From a virus, in IMG/VR virus record IMGVR_UViG_3300032032_000001, positions 84,365 to 148,364 of that record: a stretch of 64,000 nucleotides of DNA. One strand, 5' to 3'. Under the pieces are notes generated by a model, which did no database searches, was not told the origin of the DNA, and worked only from the letters and a program-made list of their open reading frames with translations. This document shows positions 24,684 to 31,633 of the stretch, piece after piece; positions within the stretch are counted from its first letter, which is position 1; each line of letters opens with the position of its first letter. Both the position numbers and the translations under genes were made by a program.

Positions 24684-25136
24684 CTAGATTCCACCGGCAA
24701 CCTTTTGTGCGATGAAAATCTCGTGCTCACCCGGACCAACTGCTTGGGACAGGTCAGTAATCTCTACGGTCTGCCCAGGGCCAACACGACGTTTAAAAGT
24801 AACGTCATCAGTTGACCAGCTCAGGGAGTGCATAAGGTCGGCAACAGAAGTGTGCGCCGGAACCTCTACACACCGATCACTCTTACCGCTGCGGATTAAC
24901 GAAACAACACAGAATTCTGCGTCGCCCTTAGCCTCGGAGGACATGCTAGACGCCGCTTCCTTAGCTTCGGCCTCCTCTAACGCCGATGTCTTAGTGGCTA
25001 CCATTTTCTGCAAAGCGGAAAGCTTATCCATAGCGGGTTGACTAAAGTTCTCAGCAAGCTCTTTGTATTGAGCGTCACGCTGTGTGGTGGTTTCTTCTAG
25101 GTCCGTTTTCAGACGGGCCAGATTATCATTTGCCAT
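24684..25136 (-). CDS. Ubiquitin-like beta-grasp modifier with C-terminal Gly-Gly-Ile
   Basis: 150 residues. Residues 1-65 form a charged helix or coiled coil. Residues 72-150 read as a beta-grasp fold: strand FCVVSLIRSG, strand CVEVPAHTSV, the helix VADLMHSLSW, then strands VTFKRRVGPG and HEIFIAQKVAGGI. It ends with G148-G149-I150, one residue after the di-glycine, so removal of Ile by the adjacent JAMM peptidase would expose Gly-Gly for activation. The gene has a strong AAGGAG site, overlaps the gene before it by 11 bases, and is followed by a terminator. No sequence identity to a specific named family can be claimed by eye. Confidence 0.75.
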   Translation of the reverse strand: MANDNLARLKTDLEETTTQRDAQYKELAENFSQPAMDKLSALQKMVATKTSALEEAEAKEAASSMSSEAKGDAEFCVVSLIRSGKSDRCVEVPAHTSVADLMHSLSWSTDDVTFKRRVGPGQTVEITDLSQAVGPGEHEIFIAQKVAGGI

Positions 25137-25485
25137 TAGGCGTCTCCTTTTCCCACAGGAACTGTGGAAATGTTTTTGTTATTTCTTTTGTAATAGATTC
25201 CGGTGTCTCACCAGACCACATAACCACAGAGGACTCCCCTGCGTTTATCCTAGTAGCCCCGCCCCCTGGTTCTGGGTTTGCGGACTCGGACCTGTTGGTA
25301 GTTGTTGCCGAAGCTGTATATCCAAGCCTATCCAACAGCTCTCCCTCAACTTTAGGCTCAGGCCCAAAGTAAAGAGTCACAGTCCAATTCTTGAATTCTG
25401 TAGTTTTGACAGTTCTCTGTTTTCCAAGCGCCGCCGCTATATTATGGGGCGTTGGATGATCGGGGATATTCTCGTCCGATTTCAT
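25126..25485 (-). CDS. Unknown protein coupled to the modifier gene
   Basis: 119 residues from the ATG at 25485 (GGAG site). It contains two strand-rich segments (TEFKNWTVTLYFG; GESSVVMWSGETPESITKEI) separated by a flexible Asn/Ser/Gly linker. Its stop overlaps the modifier start by 11 bases, so both are translated together. It does not end in Gly-Gly and I see no clear beta-grasp. It may be a chaperone, substrate or regulator of the pathway; unknown. Confidence 0.65.
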   Translation of the reverse strand: MKSDENIPDHPTPHNIAAALGKQRTVKTTEFKNWTVTLYFGPEPKVEGELLDRLGYTASATTTNRSESANPEPGGGATRINAGESSVVMWSGETPESITKEITKTFPQFLWEKETPNGK

Positions 25486-25538
25486 CAATTCTCCACTAAT
25501 TCCCGACTACTGAGAAAGTGTGGATCTCCCAAGGTGTG

Positions 25539-26162
25539 TCAGATTGGGAGGGGTTTTCGTTTATGCTCCCTCTTGAGGAACCTAATCGCACGCAGAACGG
25601 CTCGTTGATACCTAGCCGGTCTACTACATTTACGGACGCACTTGTCGAAGAACTCTTTGTCCTCGATAGCCCCGCATCTATTTTTTTCGATACACTGGTT
25701 CATCCGGACCTTCCAGCCCTGACCTCCGTTGTAACAAGCGTAGGCGTTCCTACCTCTACACTGCTTGTAGTTATTTCTGAATAAGAGCAGTATACGAATA
25801 CCAGCCTTCACATTGACCGGTATATGTAACATTTCCTTTTCACAATTAACTACACCAAACTCTCTCTTGAGTCTCTTGCGGTGTATGCGACAGTTGACCT
25901 GTATAACCCCATAATCTCCCGTATGGCTTACAGCCCTAGGGGTGAGATTGGATTCAACAATACCTATGGCGAGGATCTCAAACGGATCAACCCCATCAGG
26001 GATGTGCTTTACGATTTCTTTCACAACCAGACGCTGCCTATCAGACAGCTTCTTCGGAGGCTTTCTACCAGACCCACTATAGTTCTGGGCGTACGCCAGA
26101 CTACAGGTGATCATAAGAAAAAAAGTAATTAAAGAAACAACCAGACGTAGTTTAGATCTCAT
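25539..26162 (-). CDS. Exported lytic transglycosylase-like (SLT) protein
   Basis: 207 residues from the ATG at 26162, placed by GGAGA. A signal peptide of about 25 residues (LRLVVSLITFFLMITCSLAYA) is followed by a basic linker and an SLT/lysozyme-like domain. EILAIGIVESNLTPRAVSHTGDYGVIQVN contains the catalytic Glu in IVESNL and the conserved G-x-x-QVN part. The C-terminal half is Cys-rich and basic, which may form disulfides. The enzyme would cut peptidoglycan from outside the cytoplasm. It may act at entry or lysis; the main endolysin is at 47.2 kb. Confidence 0.8.
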   Translation of the reverse strand: MRSKLRLVVSLITFFLMITCSLAYAQNYSGSGRKPPKKLSDRQRLVVKEIVKHIPDGVDPFEILAIGIVESNLTPRAVSHTGDYGVIQVNCRIHRKRLKREFGVVNCEKEMLHIPVNVKAGIRILLLFRNNYKQCRGRNAYACYNGGQGWKVRMNQCIEKNRCGAIEDKEFFDKCVRKCSRPARYQRAVLRAIRFLKREHKRKPLPI

Positions 26163-26196
26163 TTCAAAAATCTCCGCGCTAATAATTATACTCCAC

Positions 26197-26240
26197 ACAA
26201 GCAGGGGGGCGACATATTACACGCCACCACCCCTACTTGT
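26197..26240 (-). terminator. Strong hairpin after candidate RNA
   Basis: ACAAG-TAGGGG...CCCCTG-CTTGT with an inner GGCG/CGCC forms a long stem with a four-base bulge. It separates the non-coding region from the transglycosylase gene. No long T-run follows, so termination is uncertain; a TATAAT-type element reading leftward just after it (about 26185-26192) could restart transcription. Confidence 0.5.
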
Positions 26241-26571
26241 ACAGAGATCTCACCTTGCTTCAGCAAAAGGCGAACCCTAGCCACTCCTTGAGGGACCCCT
26301 CGGGGTAATCGAAGAAGTATGGATTGAGAGTTCGGGGGATTCTTGTCTAACCGATGTCGCTTGTCCTTCTACGAAGAAACAAGGTATTACCAGAAGACTG
26401 GAAAATCCCTCCCGCTCAGCCCTGTCTTTCCAGGCAGTCATCCTAAGATAGTTTCGCAGACCTAAGTCTGTTTCCCTGCGTCCTAAGAAACGCCTTAGAC
26501 AACTCTCCAATATAACGAATCTGCTCACGGTGCACTCGCGTCAGCCCAGGTCATATAGTCTAATTGCCTAA
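26241..26571 (-). ncRNA. Candidate structured non-coding RNA
   Basis: About 330 bases without a convincing gene, starting just downstream of a perfect TATAAT-type promoter (26579-26589) and ending at a strong hairpin. On the minus strand, CTTAGG occurs three times in 46 bases at 26442, 26461 and 26482. Two of these lie in the loops of short perfect stems (CAGA/TCTG and GCGT/ACGC). CCTG/CAGG and ACCCC/GGGGT stems also occur. No known RNA family is recognised. The only open frame here (26277-26528) lacks a ribosome site and protein-like composition. Confidence 0.45.
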
Positions 26572-26578
26572 CAAAACT

Positions 26579-26589
26579 ATTATACCCAA
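26579..26589 (-). promoter_or_regulatory. Extended -10 promoter TTGGGTATAAT
   Basis: A consensus TATAAT preceded by TTGGG, reading leftward toward the candidate RNA. It matches the TGGGTATAAG-type elements found upstream of genes at 59.4 and 62.5 kb. No convincing -35 box is visible. Confidence 0.6.
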
Positions 26590-26627
26590 CTATTATTACA
26601 GTTTGCATGTAGATATTAGCGCGTAAT

Positions 26628-26924
26628 TTATTTCATTTTATCTGTTTCAAAAACAGAGTCTATTACTTGATGAAGGAGGACACCGAAAACTTGTATGCTT
26701 TGGTGCTCCATATCGGCCTCACCGAAGAAGTTTAGAGCTTCCATCACCTCGTGCCAAAATGTCTCCCAGTACAGGGACCCACTCAGGGAATCATCAATAG
26801 TTATAGTTAGTTCTGTGGGATCAAACATGCCGTAAGCTTCGGCGTGCTCCATTAGATTTTTACGTCTAACAACTTTGAGAGTGTGCCCTCCCACACGTAT
26901 CTTCTTAGGTAACTTGTTTTTCAC
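26628..26924 (-). CDS. Small HExxE-type metallopeptidase-fold phage protein
   Basis: 98 residues. A beta-rich N-terminus (KIRVGGHTLKVVRRKN) is followed by a strand (ELTITIDDSL) and the helix ETFWHEVMEALN, giving H-E-x-x-E within a family of about 100-residue phage proteins with an ImmA/IrrE-like or zincin-like core. Whether zinc is bound is uncertain because a third ligand is not obvious. A role in cleaving a host or phage repressor is speculative. Confidence 0.6.
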   Translation of the reverse strand: MKNKLPKKIRVGGHTLKVVRRKNLMEHAEAYGMFDPTELTITIDDSLSGSLYWETFWHEVMEALNFFGEADMEHQSIQVFGVLLHQVIDSVFETDKMK

Positions 26925-26964
26925 AGGGACCCTCCACGAGTTATATTAACGGTGAGGGTCCTGA

Positions 26965-27084
26965 CTAATTACCAGAGAAGTGCGAGCCTATTGATATTCG
27001 AACATCCCCCTTAGCGATACTAAGATGAATGGCCGTTGCCAAACAGAGAGCAGCTAGAGCGAGCAACCACTTAATTTTCCGCAC
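26965..27084 (-). CDS. Small membrane peptide
   Basis: 39 residues from a GTG located 12 bases after the stop of the preceding gene. Residues 5-24 (KWLLALAALCLATAIHLSIA) form one membrane helix or signal anchor; the remainder is short and polar. No strong ribosome site is seen. Such mini membrane proteins are common in large phages. Function unknown. Confidence 0.4.
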   Translation of the reverse strand: MRKIKWLLALAALCLATAIHLSIAKGDVRISIGSHFSGN

Positions 27085-27096
27085 AGAACACCAAAC

Positions 27097-27390
27097 CTAA
27101 CCTAGTTCGCGCAAACCGTTCTGCGTTTTTGCATACGCGTTGGCGAACTCTATTAGCTTAACGGCTTCGGCGTCCGCGTAGTAGCTCTTGTCCAAAGTGC
27201 ACAAATGCTTGTGTAAAACGCGGGCTGCCTCAAAGAGTTCAATACTTTTAGGATCATACGACCTAGGCATTAACCCTACATCTAAGAGATTATGGAAAAA
27301 CCCCTGTAATACCTCAGCTTTATAATCGTCTAATTCTGACAAATGTGCGTATTTTTCGAAGTCGCGGTTTATAGAATCTTTAGTACTCAT
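27097..27390 (-). CDS. Unknown helical accessory protein
   Basis: 97 residues, acidic and fully helical by composition. It overlaps the Api92-like gene by one base (TAATG-type junction). No family is recognised; a typical small accessory protein. Confidence 0.65.
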   Translation of the reverse strand: MSTKDSINRDFEKYAHLSELDDYKAEVLQGFFHNLLDVGLMPRSYDPKSIELFEAARVLHKHLCTLDKSYYADAEAVKLIEFANAYAKTQNGLRELG

Positions 27391-28106
27391 TAGGATAACT
27401 CTCCTTCGTTCACACGTATCATGTGCTCAACCTCGTCTGCACAGAATTCAAATAGTGGATTTCCGTTCTGGTCCTTTGCATCCGCTTCGTCCGACAACTC
27501 AGCCAGAACGTTTCCGTCCAGAACCTTCTTGTAACCAGCGAACCACATGCCAAGCTCTGAGTACTCACAGAGCATCGTCAGCTTAGGCCAATCCAGGGAC
27601 ACCGTATCCATCCACTCAAGTGGCGGACCCCACGCCGTATCAAACGATACGTACAAGCCCTCGTCCCCTTGTTTGTATGTGATGCTTAGGCCCCCGTCTT
27701 TCGTAGGAACATCCCATTTCGTGCCCCAATTTGCGATAGCCCAGCCGTACCAGCTTTTGAACCCGTATGCCTCCAAGTTGTACTTGTAGAGGTCAGCGTC
27801 CTTTTTCGTGAACCTAGGTTTGTCTTGCGCCTCGAAGAGCGCGATTAATTTTTCACGAACTTCTGGATCATCCTTAGCAATTCCACTCTCCTTAATATCT
27901 ACCCAACCAAACGCATAGTCGGGTATTTCGCCATAATAAAGATTGTACGAGAACTCATCTGTTCCCTTCGAAGCTTCTTTAAGCGACTCCGGCATCGGAA
28001 ATAGTGCTGACAAGAGCCCTTCCGAGTTTTCTATCTTAGAAACAAAAAGGGCCAACTCTTCAGCTGGCCCCTTTACAGTTAATTCGTTGCTACACCAATT
28101 TGGCAT
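27390..28106 (-). CDS. Api92-like protein with ferredoxin-like fold (DUF1281-type)
   Basis: 238 residues from the ATG at 28106, preceded by GGAGGAATT. The start MPNWCSNELTVKGP is the signature of the Api92/DUF1281 family found in phages and plasmids. A ferredoxin-like beta-alpha-beta domain follows, with GWAIANWGTKWDVP and TAWGPPLEWM being typical conserved segments. The family's function is not known. The gene belongs to the accessory run between the transglycosylase and the tRNAs. Confidence 0.8.
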   Translation of the reverse strand: MPNWCSNELTVKGPAEELALFVSKIENSEGLLSALFPMPESLKEASKGTDEFSYNLYYGEIPDYAFGWVDIKESGIAKDDPEVREKLIALFEAQDKPRFTKKDADLYKYNLEAYGFKSWYGWAIANWGTKWDVPTKDGGLSITYKQGDEGLYVSFDTAWGPPLEWMDTVSLDWPKLTMLCEYSELGMWFAGYKKVLDGNVLAELSDEADAKDQNGNPLFEFCADEVEHMIRVNEGELS

Positions 28107-28131
28107 AATTCCTCCATGTTTGTTTTTTTGA

Positions 28132-28338
28132 TTATCTATCCTCTCCGTCCCACACAGCCATGTGTAGTCCGTACACGTCAATAGAGCCTAGGTGGCTCGG
28201 TGGTCCCGACCGCCTTCTTCTCTGCTCTTTTTTCTCTACCCTGGCTCCACGAATCTCTTCAAGAAGAGACCGAGCCTGGGCCACAGACATAATGAATGTG
28301 CTTACGTTTTCATGGGTATTTCGAACTTCATCGAGCAT
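28132..28338 (-). CDS. Small unknown protein with basic central stretch
   Basis: 68 residues from the ATG at 28338; the frame stays open to 28443, but that would overlap the upstream gene by 89 bases. Helical N-terminus, then EKKEQRRRRSGPP and a short C-terminal strand. The start is uncertain because the ribosome site is weak. Unknown function. Confidence 0.5.
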   Translation of the reverse strand: MLDEVRNTHENVSTFIMSVAQARSLLEEIRGARVEKKEQRRRRSGPPSHLGSIDVYGLHMAVWDGEDR

Positions 28339-28354
28339 ACACTCGATCTCTACG

Positions 28355-28570
28355 TCACTCAGGTAGTTCACAAAACTTAACACTCCACAGAACCTTTTGC
28401 TCACCCTCGTCCAGGGTGAATACACGGACTCCGTTGTTATCAACAGACACCGAAAGTTCTCTGTTGTTGTTAGCTGATCTATTAGGAAGGATGTCTACAC
28501 GTCTACTGTCGTGGGCTTCCCCACTCTCTCCAAGATACACGGTAAGGTTCTTTTCGAGTTCGGCAGTCAT
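28355..28570 (-). CDS. Small beta-rich unknown protein
   Basis: 71 residues from the ATG at 28570, inside the frame open to 28600. Alternating strands (ELSVSVDNNGVRVFTLDEG; KVLWSVKFCELPE) suggest a compact beta domain. It may be a small inhibitor or binding protein; nothing specific is recognised. Confidence 0.55.
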   Translation of the reverse strand: MTAELEKNLTVYLGESGEAHDSRRVDILPNRSANNNRELSVSVDNNGVRVFTLDEGEQKVLWSVKFCELPE

Positions 28571-28583
28571 TTGTGATCTCCAA

Positions 28584-29189
28584 TCAATTATGTAGGTCAA
28601 CAGCTACGAGCCATTGCTGGCTTGGCTTTTCCTCACACCTTGTGTCAATGCCGGTTCGCCAACAGCAATGCTCTTGGCCATCAAGCAATGGCGTATCGAA
28701 AGTGTATCTCCCCATAGCGAGATCACACAAGTTCTTCATGTAATAAGCAGCCATGGATTCATCACCAAGTGACTGGATGTCCCTCGGAACCCGCTCCCAC
28801 TCCATAAGTCTACTGAACGCCATACCGAAGTTTTTATTACTTTCAGTTACGCGCTTCGCGTATTCTTCCTTATCCTGGACAGGGAACCCTAGCGGCCCGG
28901 TGTCATCTACGTCTTCGGCATGGATAGCGTTACCCATAACCTTGTCCCTACAGTCTTTGTACGAAGCGTCCATGCGCTCGTACGCTTGCTCTATGGTTTT
29001 GTTCCATAGCTCTGGGTCATCTTCGTACTTGAGGACATTCTTACCACCGAGGATTCCATCCCAGCGTCCCCCAATGGCGTACCAATCCCAGCACTGCCCA
29101 TCACCGTATGGCTCAAGGGCACCCTCTGCGGCCATGATGGCCTCTTCTTCTGTTTCCGCCTCTACGGCGATAAAGTGTACGGTATGCAT
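28584..29189 (-). CDS. Phage accessory protein with GGRWDG motif
   Basis: 201 residues from the ATG at 29189 (AGGAGG site). It starts as a small beta-alpha domain (MHTVHFIAVEAETEEEAIMAAEGAL), continues with CWDWYAIGGRWDGILGG and then a charged helical body. Similar GGRW/GGRY proteins are widespread in phages without known function. It may be a structural or modulatory protein. Confidence 0.6.
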   Translation of the reverse strand: MHTVHFIAVEAETEEEAIMAAEGALEPYGDGQCWDWYAIGGRWDGILGGKNVLKYEDDPELWNKTIEQAYERMDASYKDCRDKVMGNAIHAEDVDDTGPLGFPVQDKEEYAKRVTESNKNFGMAFSRLMEWERVPRDIQSLGDESMAAYYMKNLCDLAMGRYTFDTPLLDGQEHCCWRTGIDTRCEEKPSQQWLVAVDLHN

Positions 29190-29211
29190 AAGCAACCTCC
29201 TTATTAGGTTT

Positions 29212-29499
29212 CTAGTCGTCATTTTCTTCTGTTAATTCTTTTGGCTCTATGCCGTTATTCACAATAACATCGACTTCGTTCTGTGTCTCGATCCATAGTC
29301 GAGCGCCGCAGCTTAGGGGCTTGTGTGGGCGATATATAACCCTCGCAGCCTCCTCCCCGTCTTGCCCGTAGATCACAGCTTCATGGCCGTAGTCGTTGCT
29401 TTTGTATGTTTTCACCGTTATCACGGGCTCAGCACCACAACCGTCAGATTTTATGTTTCTGCGGATAGCGTGCTGGTTAACATGTATAACTGTTTTCAT
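29212..29499 (-). CDS. Small unknown phage protein
   Basis: 95 residues from the ATG at 29499 behind GGGGGAG. The sequence KTVIHVNQHAIRRNIKSDG is followed by beta-rich VITVKTYKSNDYGHEAVIYG. The opening HVNQHxIRxN resembles a small family seen in phages and mobile elements, function unknown. It precedes the tRNA-Arg gene. Confidence 0.6.
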   Translation of the reverse strand: MKTVIHVNQHAIRRNIKSDGCGAEPVITVKTYKSNDYGHEAVIYGQDGEEAARVIYRPHKPLSCGARLWIETQNEVDVIVNNGIEPKELTEENDD

Positions 29500-29520
29500 A
29501 TAGACTCCCCCTAACCAAAG

Positions 29521-29597
29521 TGGCACCCCCTGGAGGATTCGAACCTCCGACCCTCGGCTTAGAAGGCCGATGCTCTATCCAGCTGAGCTAAGGGGGC
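29521..29597 (-). tRNA. tRNA-Arg (UCU)
   Basis: 77-base cloverleaf on the minus strand with acceptor GCCCCCT/AGGGGGT, anticodon stem TCGGC/GCCGA and loop CTTCTAA giving anticodon UCU. The T-arm is GGAGG TTCGAAT CCTCC. The CCA end is encoded. It would read AGA codons. Confidence 0.95.
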
Positions 29598-29611
29598 TTT
29601 AGGGGTGGACA

Positions 29612-30085
29612 CTATGATGAAATCTTGGCCCTTGTCTCCGGCGAGGAGAGGTCCAAGAAGGATATTTCACCACTTAGGATCTTGGGTGTCCAGTTACCGT
29701 TTAGCTTTTCACTGAAGAAGCTAAGCGACATCTTCTTCCCACCCTTTTCCAGGATAGAGAACGCTCTAAGTAGCGCACTATCATTCGAGATAATCATTAC
29801 CTTTTCGTGATCAGACAGCGCTGCCCACACACCTAACTCCACCGAGAAGTTGGGCTTTGTGTTGAAATCATAAATATGCAACGTTACCCCAAGACCCTCA
29901 AGCCTCTTCAGAAATTTGGTTTGAGATTGGTTTTTAGGATCCGCGATAGAGAACGCGTGTATCTCTACAGCATCCTCACTATCGGATTGGGACCGAAGCC
30001 ATTCGATGAGGCTTTCGTAATTAACGGTGATATTGATTTCACGTATTGCGAAATACAATGAGCTAAGATCTACACATACCAGCAT
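29612..30085 (-). CDS. NYN/PIN-like putative RNase
   Basis: 157 residues with an AAGGAG site. LVCVDLSSLYFAI at the N-terminus, KPNFSVELGVWAAL near 78-91, VMIISNDSALLRAF near 96-109 and GKKMSLSFF near 115-123 match the NYN (LabA/DUF88-type) PIN-like fold, in which Asp residues bind metal: D6, the E or D in the central helix and D102. Such proteins cut RNA or act in RNA decay. It follows tRNA-Arg by 14 bases and may process nearby tRNA transcripts or degrade host RNA; that is inference. Confidence 0.65.
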   Translation of the reverse strand: MLVCVDLSSLYFAIREINITVNYESLIEWLRSQSDSEDAVEIHAFSIADPKNQSQTKFLKRLEGLGVTLHIYDFNTKPNFSVELGVWAALSDHEKVMIISNDSALLRAFSILEKGGKKMSLSFFSEKLNGNWTPKILSGEISFLDLSSPETRAKISS

Positions 30086-30095
30086 GGGCTGCTCC

Positions 30096-30344
30096 TTACA
30101 CCGCCCACGGAAGATTTTCTTTTGAGATCTCTACAGCGTATGTGCTTTCATCAGAAAACACCGCCCCAACCTCATCAACCGTCATAGGCGTTTTAATAGT
30201 CGAATTATCGAAGTGGATAACCGAGCCCCTCCTACAGGACTCCACCCACAGAATATTATTAATGTTAACCAAAGCTTCTGCGTCAGAAGAAGCCCCAATT
30301 TTTTCCAGCGGATCGTTTTTGCAAAGAGGAATCTTCTTAAGCAT
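30096..30344 (-). CDS. Small unknown protein
   Basis: 82 residues, mixed alpha/beta (VNINNILWVESCRRGSVIHF; TYAVEISKENLPWAV). The start overlaps the stop of the preceding gene by eight bases, indicating coupling. The NNILWVES phrase resembles LytTR-like small domains, but it is too short to be sure. Unknown. Confidence 0.55.
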   Translation of the reverse strand: MLKKIPLCKNDPLEKIGASSDAEALVNINNILWVESCRRGSVIHFDNSTIKTPMTVDEVGAVFSDESTYAVEISKENLPWAV

Positions 30345-30987
30345 CTGTCTTCACCCTCCCCACCATCCAATCAGCAACCGCCTTGGCTGCTGCGCTGTAT
30401 TGGAACCCACGCCCCATCTTTTGATCGTATTCAACCCCAAGGTCGTTCGCAAGCGCACATATTACTTCAAGACCGTACACCGCGTCCATGGACTCTACAA
30501 TTTTACCGTTACGAAAGATGGCCCCCTTAGGGCTCCAACAGGAAACCTCTCGGATATCCTTGCACATCAACTGAGACACGATTTCCTCGGCCCAGCCTAT
30601 TTCATCAATATCACCGGCACGCATCCCACCAGACTCGTTGATGAGTCCTTTGACGCTCTCCGCGATCACTTCGACGGCTTCGTAATTAAGGGTTCTTTGG
30701 CTCACATGGGTCTGGGTAAACCCAGAAACAATGTCTTCTGGCAGCCCTGCTTCAATGTAAGCGTCTGGTTCGAATAGTGTGTGGCCATCGCCAATCGCCA
30801 CTACCTTCTCAATTGTTTCGTTGGACAGCTTTTCTGCCCATCCTTTTGAAAGTGTCATATGACTCTCCTTTTTCTGTTTTATTTCTTCGTAATAAATTCC
30901 CACTGGGGATTCCCAGCAGTATGGACAATTTGGGGTGTCTCTTAAAAAAGCGTGCCCACAACTAAAGCACCTTATCACTTGGTTCAT
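30337..30987 (-). CDS. Phage protein with N-terminal zinc ribbon and internal alternative start
   Basis: 216 residues if it starts at 30987, giving an N-terminal zinc ribbon (CFSCGHAF...CPYCW) joined without stop to a 173-residue body. An internal ATG at 30858 has a much stronger ribosome site (AAAAGGAGAGTCAT), so the body MTLSKGWAEKLS may be made alone as well as fused. The body is acidic and helical with IGDGHTLFEPDAYIEAGLP near the start and KAVADWMVGR at the end; no family is recognised. Start at 30987 overlaps the small zinc-ribbon gene just upstream. Confidence 0.6.
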   Translation of the reverse strand: MNQVIRCFSCGHAFLRDTPNCPYCWESPVGIYYEEIKQKKESHMTLSKGWAEKLSNETIEKVVAIGDGHTLFEPDAYIEAGLPEDIVSGFTQTHVSQRTLNYEAVEVIAESVKGLINESGGMRAGDIDEIGWAEEIVSQLMCKDIREVSCWSPKGAIFRNGKIVESMDAVYGLEVICALANDLGVEYDQKMGRGFQYSAAAKAVADWMVGRVKTDA

Positions 30988-31108
30988 TTTTAGCCACTAC
31001 ATGCCTTGAACATTCTGGGCAACTACGTATAGGTACGCCACGTTTTAGCTTAGTCCTATAGAGCGCCCCGCATCCGGGACATTTAATCGAGACTACTTTT
31101 TTAGCCAT
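30962..31108 (-). CDS. Small zinc-ribbon protein
   Basis: 48 residues: a basic N-terminus MAKKVVSIK, then CPGCG, a 13-residue spacer and CPEC, a complete four-Cys zinc ribbon. Its end overlaps the start of the next gene's zinc ribbon in another frame. It probably acts as a small nucleic-acid or protein-binding adaptor. Ribosome site is weak (GAAG). Confidence 0.6.
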   Translation of the reverse strand: MAKKVVSIKCPGCGALYRTKLKRGVPIRSCPECSRHVVAKNEPSDKVL

Positions 31109-31139
31109 AAGGCTTCATTTCCCTCCACTCTTTTTTGTA

Positions 31140-31410
31140 ATAAAATGAGGCATCTGTTTAGCTAATCGCGCATCCTCGCCACAAAGCTACCATCGGCGGG
31201 CGGTGCTCCCCCATGCCTCCCTGCGGGTTTGAGAGAGCCTACAATATTGCTCCGGGCCGAAGTCGGTGTTCGGCGGGAGCAGACCCAGTGGTGGCGCATG
31301 GGAAAAATCGCGCCCACTTCCGACACAGGGTTTTTGCTGGCTGGCTCTCATCTTCTCTCCACGGAGATAAGTTAATAATACTTTATTACAAGCCTGTGTA
31401 AAATACCCTG
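31140..31410. ncRNA. Candidate structured RNA beside the tRNA genes
   Basis: About 340 bases between the zinc-ribbon gene and tRNA-Lys hold no convincing gene but strong dyads. These include GCTCC-gg-GCCGAA with TTCGGC-g-GGAGC (31250-31281), AGTG..GGCGC with GCGCC-CACT (31289-31321), and an outer ACACAGG/CCTGTGT pairing (near 31324 and 31395). The region is richer in G+C than its surroundings. Strand is not certain. Large ornate RNAs such as GOLLD and ROOL are known near phage tRNA clusters, but I cannot assign it to one. Confidence 0.4.
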
Positions 31411-31448
31411 TTTTACTACTTCTATCAAAGACCCTAGGTATAAAAATA

Positions 31449-31524
31449 TGGTGGGCCGCCTGGGACTTGAACCCAGAACCTGCGGATTAAAAGTCCGATG
31501 CTCTACCTGTTGAGCTAACGGCCC
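31449..31524 (-). tRNA. tRNA-Lys (UUU)
   Basis: 76-base cloverleaf, acceptor GGGCCGT with GCGGCCC, anticodon loop CTTTTAA giving UUU, T-arm CTGGG TTCAAGT CCCAG and encoded CCA. Confidence 0.94.
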
Positions 31525-31537
31525 TGTACAAGTTAGG

Positions 31538-31623
31538 TGGTGGGGCTGGAGGGACTCGAACCCTCAATCCCATAGGGCGTCAGATTTTAAGTCTGATGCG
31601 TATACCAATTCCGCCACAGCCCC
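31538..31623 (-). tRNA. tRNA-Leu (UAA)
   Basis: 86-base class II tRNA with acceptor GGGGCTG/CAGCCCC, anticodon loop CTTAAAA giving UAA, long variable arm (CGCCCTATGGG part), T-arm GAGGG TTCGAGT CCCTC and encoded CCA. It would read UUA codons. Confidence 0.93.
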
Positions 31624-31633
31624 TAGCGATACA

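Noticed and set aside
25126-25485. A second ubiquitin-like modifier
   Set aside because: No Gly-Gly end and no clear beta-grasp strand order by eye, so only listed as unknown.
26277-26528. 83-residue leftward frame in the candidate RNA
   Set aside because: GTG start with no ribosome site, basic low-quality composition and hairpins with repeated loops throughout. Better seen as non-coding.
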